Positions 51,934-61,163 of a stretch of DNA of 64,000 bases are shown here, one piece after another (positions within the stretch are counted from its first letter, which is position 1; each line of letters begins with the position of its first letter). The stretch spans positions 122,097 through 186,096 of the forward strand of contig NZ_UAUI01000007.1 of assembly GCF_900455735.1 (NCBI RefSeq), given 5' to 3'. Below the pieces are notes generated by a model that saw only the letters and a program-made list of their open reading frames with translations, was not told the DNA's origin and made no database searches. The position numbers were made by a program, and so were the translations under genes. This stretch comes from Rhodococcus wratislaviensis. GTDB taxonomy: Bacteria > Actinomycetota > Actinomycetes > Mycobacteriales > Mycobacteriaceae.

Positions 51934-52620
51934 GTGGCCGAGACGGCGCTGACCGAGACGACGGTGGCCGAGGTGATGGCCGAGCTGGCCGAGCTCGAGG
52001 ACCCGAGGGCACGCGAGGTGAACGAGAAGCACGGTGACGATCACGGTGTGAACCTCGGCAAGCTGCGCGCGCTCGCGAAGCGGCTGAAGACGCAGCAGGA
52101 ACTCGCGCGCCAGCTGTGGGAGACGGGCGACACCGCGGCGCGACTGCTGGCGATCCTGATCTGCCGCCCGAAGGCATTCGAGCGTGACGAGTTGGACGCC
52201 ATGGTGCGCGAGGCGCGCGCACCCAAGGTGCACGACTGGCTCGTGAACTACGTGGTGAAGAAGAACCCACACTCCGAGGAGCTGCGCCTGGCCTGGTTCG
52301 CCGATCCGGATCCCGTGGTCGCGAGTGCCGGCTGGGCGCTGACCACCGACCGCGTGGCGAAGAAGCCGCAGGGCCTCGACCTCGCGGGACTGCTCGACGT
52401 CATCGAGGCGGAAATGAAAGATGCCCCGGATCGCCTGCAGTGGGCGATGAACCACTGCCTGGCCCAGATCGGCATCGAGCACGCCGAGCACCGCACCCGC
52501 GCACTCGATATCGGTGAGCGCCTGGAGGTGCTGAAGGGCTACCCGACGTCCCCGGGCTGCACGTCTCCGTTCGCGCCCGCGTGGATCACCGAGATGGTGC
52601 GCCGGCAGGGCGACACATAG
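51934..52620 (+). CDS. DNA alkylation repair (AlkD/HEAT-like) family protein
   Basis: A 228-residue helical protein of the HEAT-like AlkD family, several members of which excise or bind alkylated bases. Recognisable parts are VNLGKLRALAKRLKTQQELARQLWETGD (near 40-68, in parts), the D-x-W pair in PKVHDWLVNYVVKK, and WALTTDRVAKKPQ. It carries no obvious catalytic Asp/Trp set that I can place with certainty, so nuclease or glycosylase activity is open. GTG 51934 follows AGGAGG (51923-51928); TAGGCT (51897-51902) lies upstream as the probable -10. A start-stop ATGTGA at 51912 precedes the ribosome binding site. Confidence 0.8.
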   Translation: MAETALTETTVAEVMAELAELEDPRAREVNEKHGDDHGVNLGKLRALAKRLKTQQELARQLWETGDTAARLLAILICRPKAFERDELDAMVREARAPKVHDWLVNYVVKKNPHSEELRLAWFADPDPVVASAGWALTTDRVAKKPQGLDLAGLLDVIEAEMKDAPDRLQWAMNHCLAQIGIEHAEHRTRALDIGERLEVLKGYPTSPGCTSPFAPAWITEMVRRQGDT

Positions 52621-52668
52621 AGGGTTCGGTCCGACGACCTCGGCCGCCCTCGGTGGCCGGACGCGGAA

Positions 52669-52718
52669 GAGCCCACCCGCGTCGCGATCGGTGTGGTGAT
52701 CGCAACGCGGATGGGCTC
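52669..52718. terminator. Terminator between the AlkD-like gene and glnA1
   Basis: Arms 52669-52689 and 52698-52718 form a 21-bp stem with two C-A mismatches and an 8-base loop; A and T-poor flanks. It separates two convergent genes. Confidence 0.75.
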
Positions 52719-52797
52719 GACTGACGCTACTGCGTGCCGACTGCGGACCGGGGCGCTCTACCGAACGCCCCGACGCAGGTCAGCGGCTGCGGACGAC

Positions 52798-54234
52798 TTA
52801 CACGTCGTAGTACAGCTGGAACTCGTAGGGGTGCGGACGCAGGTTGACCGGAGCGATTTCCTGCTCACGCTTGAGCGAGATCCACGTCTCGATCAGGTCG
52901 GACGTGAACACGCCACCCTCGGTGAGGTAGTCGTGATCGGCCTCGAGGCGATCGATGACGGCCGACAGGCTGGTGGGTGCCTGCGGGATGTTGCGGGCCT
53001 CCTCCGGCGGGAGCTCGTAGAGGTCCTTGTCGACGGGAGCCTGCGGCTCGATCTTGTTCTTGATGCCGTCCAGGCCGGCCATCATCTGCGCCGCGAAGTT
53101 CAGGTAGGGGTTACCCGAGGAGTCGGGGGCGCGGAACTCGAGGCGCTTGGCCTTCGGGTTGTTGCCGGTGATCGGGATACGCACGGCCGCCGAGCGGTTG
53201 CGCTGGCTGTACACGAGGTTGATGGGGGCTTCGTAGCCCGGCACCAGACGGTGGTACGAGTTGATCGTCGGGTTGGTGAACGCCAGCAGCGACGGTGCGT
53301 GGTGCAGGATGCCGCCGATGTAGTGACGCGCCATGTCGGACAGGCCTGCGTAGCCGGCCTCGTCGTGGAACAGCGGCTTGCCGTCCTTCCACAGCGACTG
53401 GTGGACGTGCATGCCCGAGCCGTTGTCGCCGAACAGCGGCTTCGGCATGAAGGTGGCCGACTTGCCGTGCTGCCAGGCGGTGTTCTTCACGATGTACTTG
53501 AACAGCTGCAGGTCGTCTGCGGCCGCGAGCAGCGTGTTGAACTTGTAGTTGATCTCCTGCTGGCCGCCGGTGCCGACCTCGTGGTGGCCGCGCTCGAGCT
53601 CGAAGCCCGCGTTCTGCAGGTTGGTGGAGATCTCGTCGCGCAGGTCGACGTAGTGGTCGTACGGAGCGACGGGGAAGTATCCACCCTTGGGGCGGACCTT
53701 GTAGCCCAGGTTGGGGCTGCCGTCGGCGTTCACGTCGTTGCCGGTGTTCCAGGAACCCGAGATGGAGTCGAGCTCGTAGAACGCGCCGTTGATGCCGGAG
53801 TCGTAGCGGACCGAGTCGAAGATGTAGAACTCGGCCTCGGCGCCGAAGAAGGCGGTGTCGGCGATGCCGGTCGACTTCAGGTATTCCTCGGCCTTGCGCG
53901 CGACGTTACGTGGGTCGCGGCTGTAGGACTCACGCGTGAACGGGTCGTGCACGAAGAAGTTGATGTTCAGGGTCTTGGCCGCGCGGAACGGGTCGATCTG
54001 GGCGGTGGCGACGTCGGGGAGGAGCATCATGTCCGACTCGTGGATCGACTGGAAGCCGCGGACGGACGAACCGTCGAACGCGAGGCCGTCCTCGAAGACG
54101 TCCTGGTTGAACGCGGACGCCGGGATCGAGAAGTGCTGCTGCACGCCCGGCAGGTCGCTGAACCGGATGTCGACATATTCGACGTTCTCGTCCTTGATGA
54201 ACTTGATGACCTCTTCGGCCGTGGTGAACGCCAC
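52798..54234 (-). CDS. glnA1: Glutamine synthetase GlnA1 (type I-beta)
   Basis: The main ammonium-assimilating glutamine synthetase, 478 residues, dodecameric type I-beta. Motifs: [14 protein letters not shown] (near 48), Glu ligands in [12 protein letters not shown] (near 130), [16 protein letters not shown] (near 215), [17 protein letters not shown] (near 315) and the ATP-site [11 protein letters not shown]. The adenylylation tyrosine is in [14 protein letters not shown] (near 405), so it can be a GlnE substrate. GTG 54234 is fixed by TAAGGAG upstream. A four-part GlnR box lies 74-111 bp upstream on the minus strand, the expected nitrogen control. Confidence 0.97.
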   Translation of the reverse strand: MAFTTAEEVIKFIKDENVEYVDIRFSDLPGVQQHFSIPASAFNQDVFEDGLAFDGSSVRGFQSIHESDMMLLPDVATAQIDPFRAAKTLNINFFVHDPFTRESYSRDPRNVARKAEEYLKSTGIADTAFFGAEAEFYIFDSVRYDSGINGAFYELDSISGSWNTGNDVNADGSPNLGYKVRPKGGYFPVAPYDHYVDLRDEISTNLQNAGFELERGHHEVGTGGQQEINYKFNTLLAAADDLQLFKYIVKNTAWQHGKSATFMPKPLFGDNGSGMHVHQSLWKDGKPLFHDEAGYAGLSDMARHYIGGILHHAPSLLAFTNPTINSYHRLVPGYEAPINLVYSQRNRSAAVRIPITGNNPKAKRLEFRAPDSSGNPYLNFAAQMMAGLDGIKNKIEPQAPVDKDLYELPPEEARNIPQAPTSLSAVIDRLEADHDYLTEGGVFTSDLIETWISLKREQEIAPVNLRPHPYEFQLYYDV

Positions 54235-54307
54235 GCTTGTGCTCCTTAAGTCGCTTCAGCCAAGTGGATATTGGCGAATTCGTCGAGCCAGACGGTAAGG
54301 ACTTGGT

Positions 54308-54345
54308 GTTGCCCGCTGGTCAACCCTTTGTTTCGCCCGTGTTAC
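54308..54345 (-). promoter_or_regulatory. GlnR box of glnA1
   Basis: On the minus strand it reads GTAAC-N6-GAAAC-N6-TTGAC-N6-GCAAC, matching the actinobacterial GlnR pattern of gTnAC and GaAAC half-sites spaced by six bases; the first two half-sites are perfect. It lies between the glnA1 start (54234) and the divergent RDD gene. Confidence 0.8.
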
Positions 54346-54445
54346 GCGTCGAATCTTCCTGGGCTTTTGCACCGGCTGTGACTGCGCACACAGCCCAAAG
54401 CTCCGGTGTGAGGTCCTCCGAGAGGCGACGCCTATCCTGGACAGC

Positions 54446-54922
54446 ATGGCACGTATCACCGGTTCTTGGCTTTCCGGACCCTCGGCTGCACTGCCGAACG
54501 GCGCGGACGAGACGACGCAGTCCTTCCGGGGCGAGCGCCTCGGCTTGCAGGCGGAAGGTCCCGGTTCACTCGCGAGCACAGGACGCCGCCTCGCCGCTCT
54601 GATGATCGACTGGGTGTCGTCGGCGGGTGTCGCGGCACTGATCATCGGCGACAACTTCTTCGAGGGTCCGTTCTCGACCTTCACTCTGCTCGTCTGGTTC
54701 GTCGTCGGTGTCGCCACGGTGTCGCTGTTCTCCTTCACGCCGGGGCAGCTGTTCCTGGGCATGCAGGTGGCGCGGGTGGACGGGCCCGCCCGGGTCGGCT
54801 TCGTCCGGGCTCTGGTGCGTCAGGCGCTGCTCGTGTTCGTCGTGCCCGGGACCATCACGGACATCGACGGTCGCGGCATGCAGGACCGGGCCACCGGCAC
54901 CGCCCTGATCCGCACGCGCTGA
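54446..54922 (+). CDS. RDD family membrane protein
   Basis: A 158-residue protein with an N-terminal hydrophilic region, the RDD-type helix start STGRRLAALMIDWVSS (R-x-x-A-x-x-x-D near residue 48) and three transmembrane segments (about 50-70, 78-100, 118-135). RDD proteins are small membrane proteins of uncertain function, some of them ion transporters. ATG 54446 follows TATCCT (54433-54438) by 7 bases with no ribosome binding site, so it is probably leaderless. Position matches Rv2219A. Convergent with the DUF4191 gene across a hairpin. Confidence 0.87.
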   Translation: MARITGSWLSGPSAALPNGADETTQSFRGERLGLQAEGPGSLASTGRRLAALMIDWVSSAGVAALIIGDNFFEGPFSTFTLLVWFVVGVATVSLFSFTPGQLFLGMQVARVDGPARVGFVRALVRQALLVFVVPGTITDIDGRGMQDRATGTALIRTR

Positions 54923-54937
54923 CCCCGCAGAACGTCT

Positions 54938-54968
54938 TCCGCCCGATGTCGGTTCGACATCGGGCGGA
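54938..54968. terminator. Hairpin between RDD and DUF4191 genes
   Basis: TCCGCCCGATGTCG (54938-54951) and CGACATCGGGCGGA (54955-54968) pair perfectly around GTT, between two convergent genes. Confidence 0.85.
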
Positions 54969-54986
54969 GTAGGGGGCGACAGGCTT

Positions 54987-55745
54987 CTAGCGACGACGGA
55001 TGGTGCGCTGCACGCCACGCATCTTCGCGCCGCCGGGCATCGGACCCTTGGGCAGTGCGGCGCCGCCACCGCGGCTGCTGAGCGCGGCGAGCCGAGACTC
55101 GATGGCGTCCATCCGCTTGGTGTCGATGTTCTTCGGCAGCTTGTTCAGATGCTTCTGCAGCTGGGACAGCGGGACCTGGCCCTCGTCGTTGCCGATGACG
55201 ATGTCGTAGATCGGGGTGTCGCCGACGAGGCGCGCCGTCTTCTTCTTCTCCTGGGCCAGGAGCGACTTCACGCGTTGCGGCGATCCCTCGGCGACGAGGA
55301 TGACGCCGGGTCGTCCGATCACGCGGTGAACGGCGTCGAGCTGCGTGGTGCCCGCGATCGCGCTGGTCACCCGCCAGGAGCCCTGCATGTTGTCGAGCGC
55401 CCAGGCGGCCGCGCCAGCCTGGCCCTCGGCCTTGCCGTACACCGTCTTCTGCACGCGCCGGCCGAAGATGATGAACGCTCCGAGCACGCCGAGGAGGAGA
55501 CCGATCGGAAGGAGGAACCACTGGAGGCCCCAGATCAGACCGACGAGGAAGAACACCACCGCGAGTCCGATGAGCGTGCCGAGCATGAGCGGCAACAGCA
55601 GCTTGTCTTCCTTGCGCTGCATCTGGAACGCCTGCCAGAGCTGAGTTCTGCGTTCCTTCGACGCCTGCCTGCGGGCTGCCTTGGCGGCTGCCTTTGCTTC
55701 TTTACTGGGTTTGCCCGCTTTACCGGATTTACTGCCGTTCGCCAT
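54987..55745 (-). CDS. DUF4191 membrane protein
   Basis: A 252-residue protein of the actinobacterial DUF4191 family (Rv2219). It begins with a Lys/Ala-rich basic region (residues 1-35), then two transmembrane helices (about 50-95) and a cytoplasmic domain with GKAEGQAGAAAWALDNM and GRPGVILVAEGSPQRVKSLL. Function is unknown; the conserved neighbourhood beside lipA and glnA1 is its best clue. ATG 55745. The lipA stop is 73 bp upstream. Confidence 0.88.
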   Translation of the reverse strand: MANGSKSGKAGKPSKEAKAAAKAARRQASKERRTQLWQAFQMQRKEDKLLLPLMLGTLIGLAVVFFLVGLIWGLQWFLLPIGLLLGVLGAFIIFGRRVQKTVYGKAEGQAGAAAWALDNMQGSWRVTSAIAGTTQLDAVHRVIGRPGVILVAEGSPQRVKSLLAQEKKKTARLVGDTPIYDIVIGNDEGQVPLSQLQKHLNKLPKNIDTKRMDAIESRLAALSSRGGGAALPKGPMPGGAKMRGVQRTIRRR

Positions 55746-55818
55746 GCTCTTCAGGATACGTCCCTGGCCGTGCGCGGTGATGACCCGTCCGGTGTCGACC
55801 ACCGCCCACGCGTGGAGG

Positions 55819-56829
55819 TCAGCGCGCGAGCCGCGCCATGAGGGAACTTGCTTCCTGCGACGCATCTCCGCTTTCGGTGAGATGTGCCTGTCCTGCAGGC
55901 AATTCGCGGCCGTGGTGGGCCATCGCCTGCGCGTAGAGGCGGCCGGCGCGGTAGGAGGAGCGGACGAGGGGTCCGGCCATGACGCCGGCGAACCCGATCT
56001 CCTCGGCGGTCTTGGAGTGTGCGACGAACTCCTCGGGCTTGACCCACCGTTCGACGGGGTGGTGGCGGGGGGAGGGGCGCAGGTACTGGGTGATGGTGAT
56101 GATGTCGCAGCCGGCGTCGTGCAGGTCGTGCAACGCCTGGGTGACCTCGTCGGGGGTTTCGCCCATGCCGAGGATGAGGTTGGACTTGGTGACGAGGTTG
56201 TCCTCGCGGGCGGCGGTGATCACGTCGAGGCTGCGCTGGTAGCGGAACGCGGGCCGGATCCGCTTGAAGATGCGGGGGACGGTTTCGACGTTGTGGGCGA
56301 GCACCTCGGGGCGGGTGGAGAACACCTCGGCGAGTTGGTCGGGTTTGGCGTTGAAATCGGGGATGAGCAGTTCGACGCCGGTGCCGGGGTTGAGTTGGTG
56401 GATCAGGCGGACGGTTTCGGCGTAGAGCCAGGCGCCGCCGTCGGGGAGGTCGTCGCGGGCGACGCCGGTGATGGTGGAGTAGCGCAGTCCCATCGCCTGG
56501 ACGGATTCGGCGACGCGGCGGGGTTCGTCGCGGTCGAGGTCGTCGGGTTTGCCGGTGTCGATCTGGCAGAAGTCGCAGCGGCGGGTGCATTGTTCACCGC
56601 CGATGAGGAAGGTTGCCTCGCGGTCTTCCCAGCATTCGTAGATGTTGGGGCAGCCGGCTTCTTCGCAGACGGTGTGCAAACCCTCGCGTTTGACGAGGCT
56701 TTTGAGCTCGGAGTATTCCGGGCCCATCTTCGCTCTCGTCTTGATCCAGTTCGGTTTGCGTTCGATCGGAGTCTCCGCATTTCGGATCTCGAGGCGGAGC
56801 AATTTGCGTCCTTCTGGGGCCACAGTCAC
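55819..56829 (-). CDS. lipA: Lipoyl synthase LipA
   Basis: Radical-SAM enzyme that inserts two sulfurs into protein-bound octanoate. The 336-residue protein has the auxiliary cluster [12 protein letters not shown] (C-x4-C-x5-C, near 54-65), the radical-SAM cluster CTRRCDFC (near 80-87) and the C-terminal RSSYRAG serine motif. GTG 56829 gives [13 protein letters not shown], aligned with the mycobacterial start; the first frame position at 56859 adds ten residues without support. It follows lipB by 52 bp on the same strand, so both are probably one operon. Confidence 0.97.
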   Translation of the reverse strand: MTVAPEGRKLLRLEIRNAETPIERKPNWIKTRAKMGPEYSELKSLVKREGLHTVCEEAGCPNIYECWEDREATFLIGGEQCTRRCDFCQIDTGKPDDLDRDEPRRVAESVQAMGLRYSTITGVARDDLPDGGAWLYAETVRLIHQLNPGTGVELLIPDFNAKPDQLAEVFSTRPEVLAHNVETVPRIFKRIRPAFRYQRSLDVITAAREDNLVTKSNLILGMGETPDEVTQALHDLHDAGCDIITITQYLRPSPRHHPVERWVKPEEFVAHSKTAEEIGFAGVMAGPLVRSSYRAGRLYAQAMAHHGRELPAGQAHLTESGDASQEASSLMARLAR

Positions 56830-56881
56830 GGAGACGATGGTACGCCCGGCCCGTCGCACCCGGCGGGCCGGGGAGCGGGGG

Positions 56882-57658
56882 TCAACCGTACTGAACAGTA
56901 GTGAAGGTGGGCGCGGAGGACGTCGTCTCGGCGGCGGCGGAGTCGAACGTGACCCGCTCGATGTCGTGTTCGGTTACCGGAAGTTCGCCGTCGAGCGCGG
57001 CGACGACGGCGGCCGTGACGGCGGGTGTGACCTCCTCGACCGTGACGTCGCGGCCCAGCTCCCGCGACAGCGACGTGACCCCGGCGTCGCGGATACCGCA
57101 CGGGATGATCGCGTCGAACCCCGTGAGAACGGAATTGCAGTTGAGCGAGAAGCCGTGCAGTGCGACACCCCGCTGGACCCGCACCCCGATGGCCGCCACT
57201 TTGCGCTCGGGCAGCCACTGCCCGTTGTCGAGGGACGCAGGCAGCCACACACCGGAGCGGCCGTCGACCCTGCCGCAGTCGATGCCGAGGTCGGTGCACA
57301 CGGTGATCAGTGCCTGCTCGAGCCGGCGCACGTACCGCACGACGTCGACCGGTTCGGCCAGCTTGACGATCGGGTAGCCCACCAGCTGTCCCGGACCGTG
57401 CCAGGTGATCTTCCCGCCGCGGTCGACGTCGATGACGGGAGTGCCGTCGGTCGGACGGTCCTCGGGTTCGGTCCGGCGGCCCGCGGTGTAGACGGCCGGG
57501 TGTTCGAGCAGGAGCAGCGTGTCGGTACCCACGTTCTCGGCGCGTTCGGCCGCCAGCTCGCGCTGTCGATCCCAGGCGTCGACGTACCCGATCGTGCCGA
57601 GGTGTTCGACGGAAATCGGGGAGGGGCTGAAACGGGCGGATTGTGTCGCGCTGCTCAT
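56882..57658 (-). CDS. lipB: Octanoyltransferase LipB
   Basis: Transfers octanoate from ACP to the lipoyl domains of E2 and GcvH. The 258-residue protein contains [13 protein letters not shown] (near 62), [16 protein letters not shown] (near 92), the catalytic Lys in [13 protein letters not shown] (near 150) and Cys in [14 protein letters not shown] (near 190). The C-terminal 40 residues are poorly conserved. ATG 57658. The TIGR01777 gene ends 48 bp upstream. Confidence 0.96.
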   Translation of the reverse strand: MSSATQSARFSPSPISVEHLGTIGYVDAWDRQRELAAERAENVGTDTLLLLEHPAVYTAGRRTEPEDRPTDGTPVIDVDRGGKITWHGPGQLVGYPIVKLAEPVDVVRYVRRLEQALITVCTDLGIDCGRVDGRSGVWLPASLDNGQWLPERKVAAIGVRVQRGVALHGFSLNCNSVLTGFDAIIPCGIRDAGVTSLSRELGRDVTVEEVTPAVTAAVVAALDGELPVTEHDIERVTFDSAAAETTSSAPTFTTVQYG

Positions 57659-57706
57659 GCGCTAGAGGTTACGCCGGGGCGGCGGCCGCACCGCCACGAC
57701 CTGGGT

Positions 57707-58597
57707 TCACCGCACGAGGGCGGCGTCGAGCGCTTCCCCGATGGTGTTGTGCCGGAACCGGAATCCCGCATTCTCGAGCACCATGGGTATCGCGCGCTGT
57801 CCGGCCAGAATGCCTTCCTGCGCGAACTCTCCGACCAGCGCGCTGAGCGCGAACCCGGGAACGATCCACGGCGCGGGGCGGTGCAGCGTCCGCGCGACCG
57901 CGCCGTTGAACTGGGCGTTGGTGACGGGCGCCGGGCCGGTGACGTTCACGGGACCGGCGACGTCGTCGCGAGTGAGGACGAACTTGATCGCATCGACCTC
58001 GTCCTCCAACGAGATCCACGACAGGTACTGGCGTCCGTTGCCGAGCCTGCCGCCGAGCCCGAACGAGTACAGCGTCTTCAGCCTGCCGAGCAGGCCGCCG
58101 TGGGGGGAGAGGACGATGCCGCTCCGCAGGAGAACCGTCCGGACCTTCGAGGTGTCGGCGGGGGCCGTCGCGGCCTCCCAGTCGCGGCAGGTGTCCGCGA
58201 GGAAACCCGTCCCGGAGGGCGAGGTCTCGTCGACGACCCGGTCGCCGGTGTCGCCGTAGTAGCCGACTGCACTCGCATTCACGAACACGGGCACCCCGGC
58301 CTCGGCGACACCCTCGGCGAGGACGTCGGTGGCGGCGATGCGGCTGTCCCGGATCAGTTGCTTGTACGCACCGGTCCAGCGTTTGTCGCCGACCCCGACG
58401 CCGCAGAGATTCACGACTGCATCGGCGTCCGCGAGGATCCCCGTGTCGATCCGGTCCTTCTGCGGATCCCAGCGTGACTCGTCGGGGCCCGCGGACGACC
58501 GGCGGACGAGGCGAACGACGTCGTGACCGTCGCCGCGGAGAGACGAGACGAGAGCGGTGCCAATCAGCCCGGAGGAACCGGCGATGACCACTCGCAT
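57707..58597 (-). CDS. TIGR01777 family NAD(P)-binding epimerase-like protein
   Basis: A 296-residue extended short-chain dehydrogenase-like protein of the YfcH/TIGR01777 group (Rv2216). The dinucleotide loop is VIAGSSGLIGTALV at the N-terminus, with the SAVGYYGDTGDRVVDE segment replacing the usual catalytic YxxxK region. The family lies beside lipoate genes in many actinobacteria but has no assigned reaction. ATG 58597 is fixed by AAGGAGG nine bases upstream; the TTG at 58603 is less likely. A hairpin separates it from the upstream E2 gene. Confidence 0.88.
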   Translation of the reverse strand: MRVVIAGSSGLIGTALVSSLRGDGHDVVRLVRRSSAGPDESRWDPQKDRIDTGILADADAVVNLCGVGVGDKRWTGAYKQLIRDSRIAATDVLAEGVAEAGVPVFVNASAVGYYGDTGDRVVDETSPSGTGFLADTCRDWEAATAPADTSKVRTVLLRSGIVLSPHGGLLGRLKTLYSFGLGGRLGNGRQYLSWISLEDEVDAIKFVLTRDDVAGPVNVTGPAPVTNAQFNGAVARTLHRPAPWIVPGFALSALVGEFAQEGILAGQRAIPMVLENAGFRFRHNTIGEALDAALVR

Positions 58598-58618
58598 GTG
58601 CAACAGCCTCCTTCACAG

Positions 58619-58657
58619 CGCAGGGGCACCATCCCTGCTGGAAATGGTGCCCCTGCG
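58619..58657 (-). terminator. Hairpin downstream of the E2 gene
   Basis: CGCAGGGGCACCAT (58619-58632) pairs perfectly with ATGGTGCCCCTGCG (58644-58657), 14 bp with an 11-base loop, just upstream of the ribosome binding site of the next gene. Confidence 0.78.
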
Positions 58658-58688
58658 AAACTACGTTCGGCTCGAAGTCCGGTGACGA

Positions 58689-60428
58689 TCAGAGGCCGAG
58701 GTCGGCCTCGAACGCTCCCTGCTCCAGACGCTGCTTGATCGTGGTCAAGAAGCGGCCGGCGTCGGCACCGTCGACGAGGCGGTGGTCGTAGGTGAGCGGC
58801 AGGTAGCACATCGAGCGGACGCCGATGCTTTCACTGCCGGACTCGTCGGTCACGACCACGGGACGCTTGACGATCGCGCCGGTTCCGAGCATCGCGGCCT
58901 GCGGGGGCACGAGGATCGGGGTGTCGAACAGGGCGCCCTGGCTACCGATGTTCGTGATCGTGAACGTGCCACCGGACAGCTCGTCCGGCTTGAGCCCACC
59001 GGAGCGGGCGCGCTTGGCGATGTCCGCGATGGCGCGGGCCAGTCCGGCCAGCGACAGGTCGCCGGCGTTGTGGATCACGGGGGACAGCAGGCCCTGGTCG
59101 GTGTCGACCGCGATGCCCAGGTGCTCGGCGTCGTAGTAGGTGATCTGCTTGTTCGCCTCGTCGTAGCTGGCGTTGATGTTCGGGTGCGACTTCAGCGCCT
59201 CGACGACGGCCTTCGCGAAGAACGGGAGGAACGTGAGCTTGACGCCCTCGCGCTCGAGGAAGGTGTTCTTGGCCTGCGCACGCAGGGCCGCGATCTTGGT
59301 GACGTCGACCTCGAAGGTCTGGGTCAGCTGCGCCGTGGTCTGCAGCGACTCCCGCGTCTTCGTGGCGGTGATCTGACGAATCCGGTTGGCCTTCTGCGTG
59401 GTTCCGCGCAGGTGCAACAGTTCCGGGCGGACCCCGGCGGATGCGGCTGCGGGAGCAGCTGCGGCGGCCGGTGCGGCAGCAGGCGCGGCCGCGGCGGCCG
59501 GGGCCTTCTTGGCCTCGGCGGCAGCGAGGACGTCCTGCTTACGGATGCGGCCACCGACTCCGGTGCCCGTCACCGAGGACAGATCGACCTTGTTGTCCGC
59601 GGCGAGCTTGCGCACCAGCGGGGTGACGTACGGGGTGCTGTCTCCGGACGTGGCCGCGGGAGCGGGTGCGGCGGCTGCGGGAGCAGGCGCGGACGCTGCC
59701 GGTGCGGCGGCCGGGGCCGGGGCGCTCTTGGCGGGCTCGGGCTTCGCCGGCTCCGGGGCCGGAGCGGGCTTCGCGGGCTCCGGGGTCGGCTCGGGCTTCG
59801 GTTCCGCGGCCGGCTTGGCGGCGGGCGCACCCGAACCGATGACGGCGAGCTGACCGCCGACGGAGACGGTGTCGTCTTCCTCGGCGCTGATCTCGAGGAG
59901 CGTACCGGCGACGGGGGACGGGATCTCCGTGTCGACCTTGTCGGTGGATACCTCGACGAGCGGCTCGTCCACGGCGACCTCGTCGCCGACGGCCTTGAGC
60001 CAGCGGGTGACGGTGCCCTCGGTGACGGATTCGCCCAGTTCGGGCATCTTCACGGCGGTGCCCTCGGCGGAACCGTTGCCGGACGCTGCGGGCGCAGGCT
60101 CGGCGGCCGGTGCCTCCGCGGCGGGAGCCGGCTCTGCGGCGGGCTCTTCGGCGGCGGGTGCGGGAGCGGAGTCGGAGGCGGGAGCCTCACCGGCGTCGCC
60201 GATCACGGCAAGCTCGCCACCGATTTCCACGGTGTCGTCTTCCTGAGCAACGATCTTGCTGAGAACGCCGGCCACGGGAGACGGGATTTCCGTGTCCACC
60301 TTGTCCGTGGAGACTTCGAGCAAGGGTTCGTCAACTTCGACCGTGTCTCCTTCCTGCTTGAGCCACCGCGTGACAGTTCCCTCGGTGACACTCTCACCAA
60401 GCGCTGGCATCTGGACGGAGAAGGCCAT
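58689..60428 (-). CDS. dlaT: Dihydrolipoamide acyltransferase E2 with two lipoyl domains (DlaT/SucB)
   Basis: Core E2 of the pyruvate (and, in mycobacteria, related) dehydrogenase complex. The 579-residue protein has two lipoyl domains, each with the lipoylated Lys in [14 protein letters not shown] (near 43 and 164), separated by Ala/Pro-rich flexible linkers, then a peripheral-subunit-binding domain with [20 protein letters not shown] (near 270) and the catalytic acyltransferase domain with the [13 protein letters not shown] active site near 545. ATG 60428 follows GAGGAG. In M. tuberculosis the ortholog is Rv2215 DlaT, which also serves peroxynitrite reductase with AhpC. Confidence 0.95.
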   Translation of the reverse strand: MAFSVQMPALGESVTEGTVTRWLKQEGDTVEVDEPLLEVSTDKVDTEIPSPVAGVLSKIVAQEDDTVEIGGELAVIGDAGEAPASDSAPAPAAEEPAAEPAPAAEAPAAEPAPAASGNGSAEGTAVKMPELGESVTEGTVTRWLKAVGDEVAVDEPLVEVSTDKVDTEIPSPVAGTLLEISAEEDDTVSVGGQLAVIGSGAPAAKPAAEPKPEPTPEPAKPAPAPEPAKPEPAKSAPAPAAAPAASAPAPAAAAPAPAATSGDSTPYVTPLVRKLAADNKVDLSSVTGTGVGGRIRKQDVLAAAEAKKAPAAAAAPAAAPAAAAAPAAASAGVRPELLHLRGTTQKANRIRQITATKTRESLQTTAQLTQTFEVDVTKIAALRAQAKNTFLEREGVKLTFLPFFAKAVVEALKSHPNINASYDEANKQITYYDAEHLGIAVDTDQGLLSPVIHNAGDLSLAGLARAIADIAKRARSGGLKPDELSGGTFTITNIGSQGALFDTPILVPPQAAMLGTGAIVKRPVVVTDESGSESIGVRSMCYLPLTYDHRLVDGADAGRFLTTIKQRLEQGAFEADLGL

Positions 60429-60756
60429 GTCTTTTGACTCCTCGACAGTTGTGTTCGGGTTGTTGAATTTTGTCGACTTGTGGTCGTGAACCATTGTGCT
60501 CGAGATGCACGTGTCTTGCGTCTACTTGCAGGTAATTCCGATTCGTCGTCACCCACTCGCTGTGTCGGCGCTCCACATCTTTCCATTGATCCGACGGGCG
60601 TGTCCGCCGAGGGGCACCCGTCGGGGACTCCGGTGTGTCGCGACGTAATCGCTACCGGCCAGTAGTTTTCGTGTGCGGCGGAAACCGGACGTTCGCTGGC
60701 AAACTTGGAGGACAGTCGCCGGCATCGTCCGGCGCACGCACTCGAGGAGGCTCGAC
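60429..60756. other. 328-bp divergent intergenic region without recognised genes
   Basis: The region holds the ribosome binding site of the E2 gene at the left (GAGGAG, minus strand) and of the small plus-strand gene at the right (GAGGAGG, 60744-60750). It is comparatively AT-rich between 60440 and 60570. I see no perfect operator, hairpin or RNA family; open frames across it are short and unsupported. Confidence 0.4.
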
Positions 60757-61095
60757 GTGGGGTTGTTCGACCGATTCTCGCGGCCTCGGTCCGGCCGATC
60801 GCAGGCCTCCCCGGAGGATGCCGCGTATCTCGCGAACTGGACTCGCACGCACCTCGGTGTGGAGGCTTACGTGGAACCTCAGACGACAGTGACGGAAGTC
60901 ACTGTCGTGCTCGTTGCGGCGGACGGGGAGTGGACCCGGCGCCGGGTGGGCGGTGAACGCGGCGCCCGCAAACTCGGCGAGGATCTCCGCATCCCCGTGT
61001 ACGACGTCCGCAAGACCGGCTACCCGCAGCGGATGCGGGACCACGACGCGCGGCGTCGCATCGAGCGGAAGCGCGAACGCGAGCGCGACCTGTAG
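60757..61095 (+). CDS. Small basic hypothetical protein
   Basis: A 112-residue protein from GTG 60757, with a strong GAGGAGG site six bases upstream. It begins VGLFDRFSRPRSG and has a central YVEPQTTVTEVTVVLVAADGEW strand-rich part; the C-terminus is very rich in Arg and Glu (RRRIERKRERERDL). No family recognised; related short proteins exist beside pepB in rhodococci and relatives in my recollection. Possibly a nucleic-acid-binding protein; this is inference from charge only. A hairpin follows. Confidence 0.65.
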   Translation: MGLFDRFSRPRSGRSQASPEDAAYLANWTRTHLGVEAYVEPQTTVTEVTVVLVAADGEWTRRRVGGERGARKLGEDLRIPVYDVRKTGYPQRMRDHDARRRIERKRERERDL

Positions 61096-61107
61096 GCGGC
61101 GTCGCCG

Positions 61108-61153
61108 CCCGTGCGCCTTTCTGGTTGTTCCAGCTACCGGAAAGGCGCACGGG
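61108..61153. terminator. Bidirectional hairpin between the small gene and pepB
   Basis: CCCGTGCGCCTTTC (61108-61121) pairs with GAAAGGCGCACGGG (61140-61153), 14 bp with an 18-base loop that contains a short TGG/CCA pairing. Confidence 0.82.
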
Positions 61154-61163
61154 TGCGGAGCGC

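Noticed and set aside
59415..60170. Ala/Pro-rich repeats taken for an inserted repeat element
   Set aside because: They are the flexible linkers between lipoyl, binding and catalytic domains of the E2 protein.
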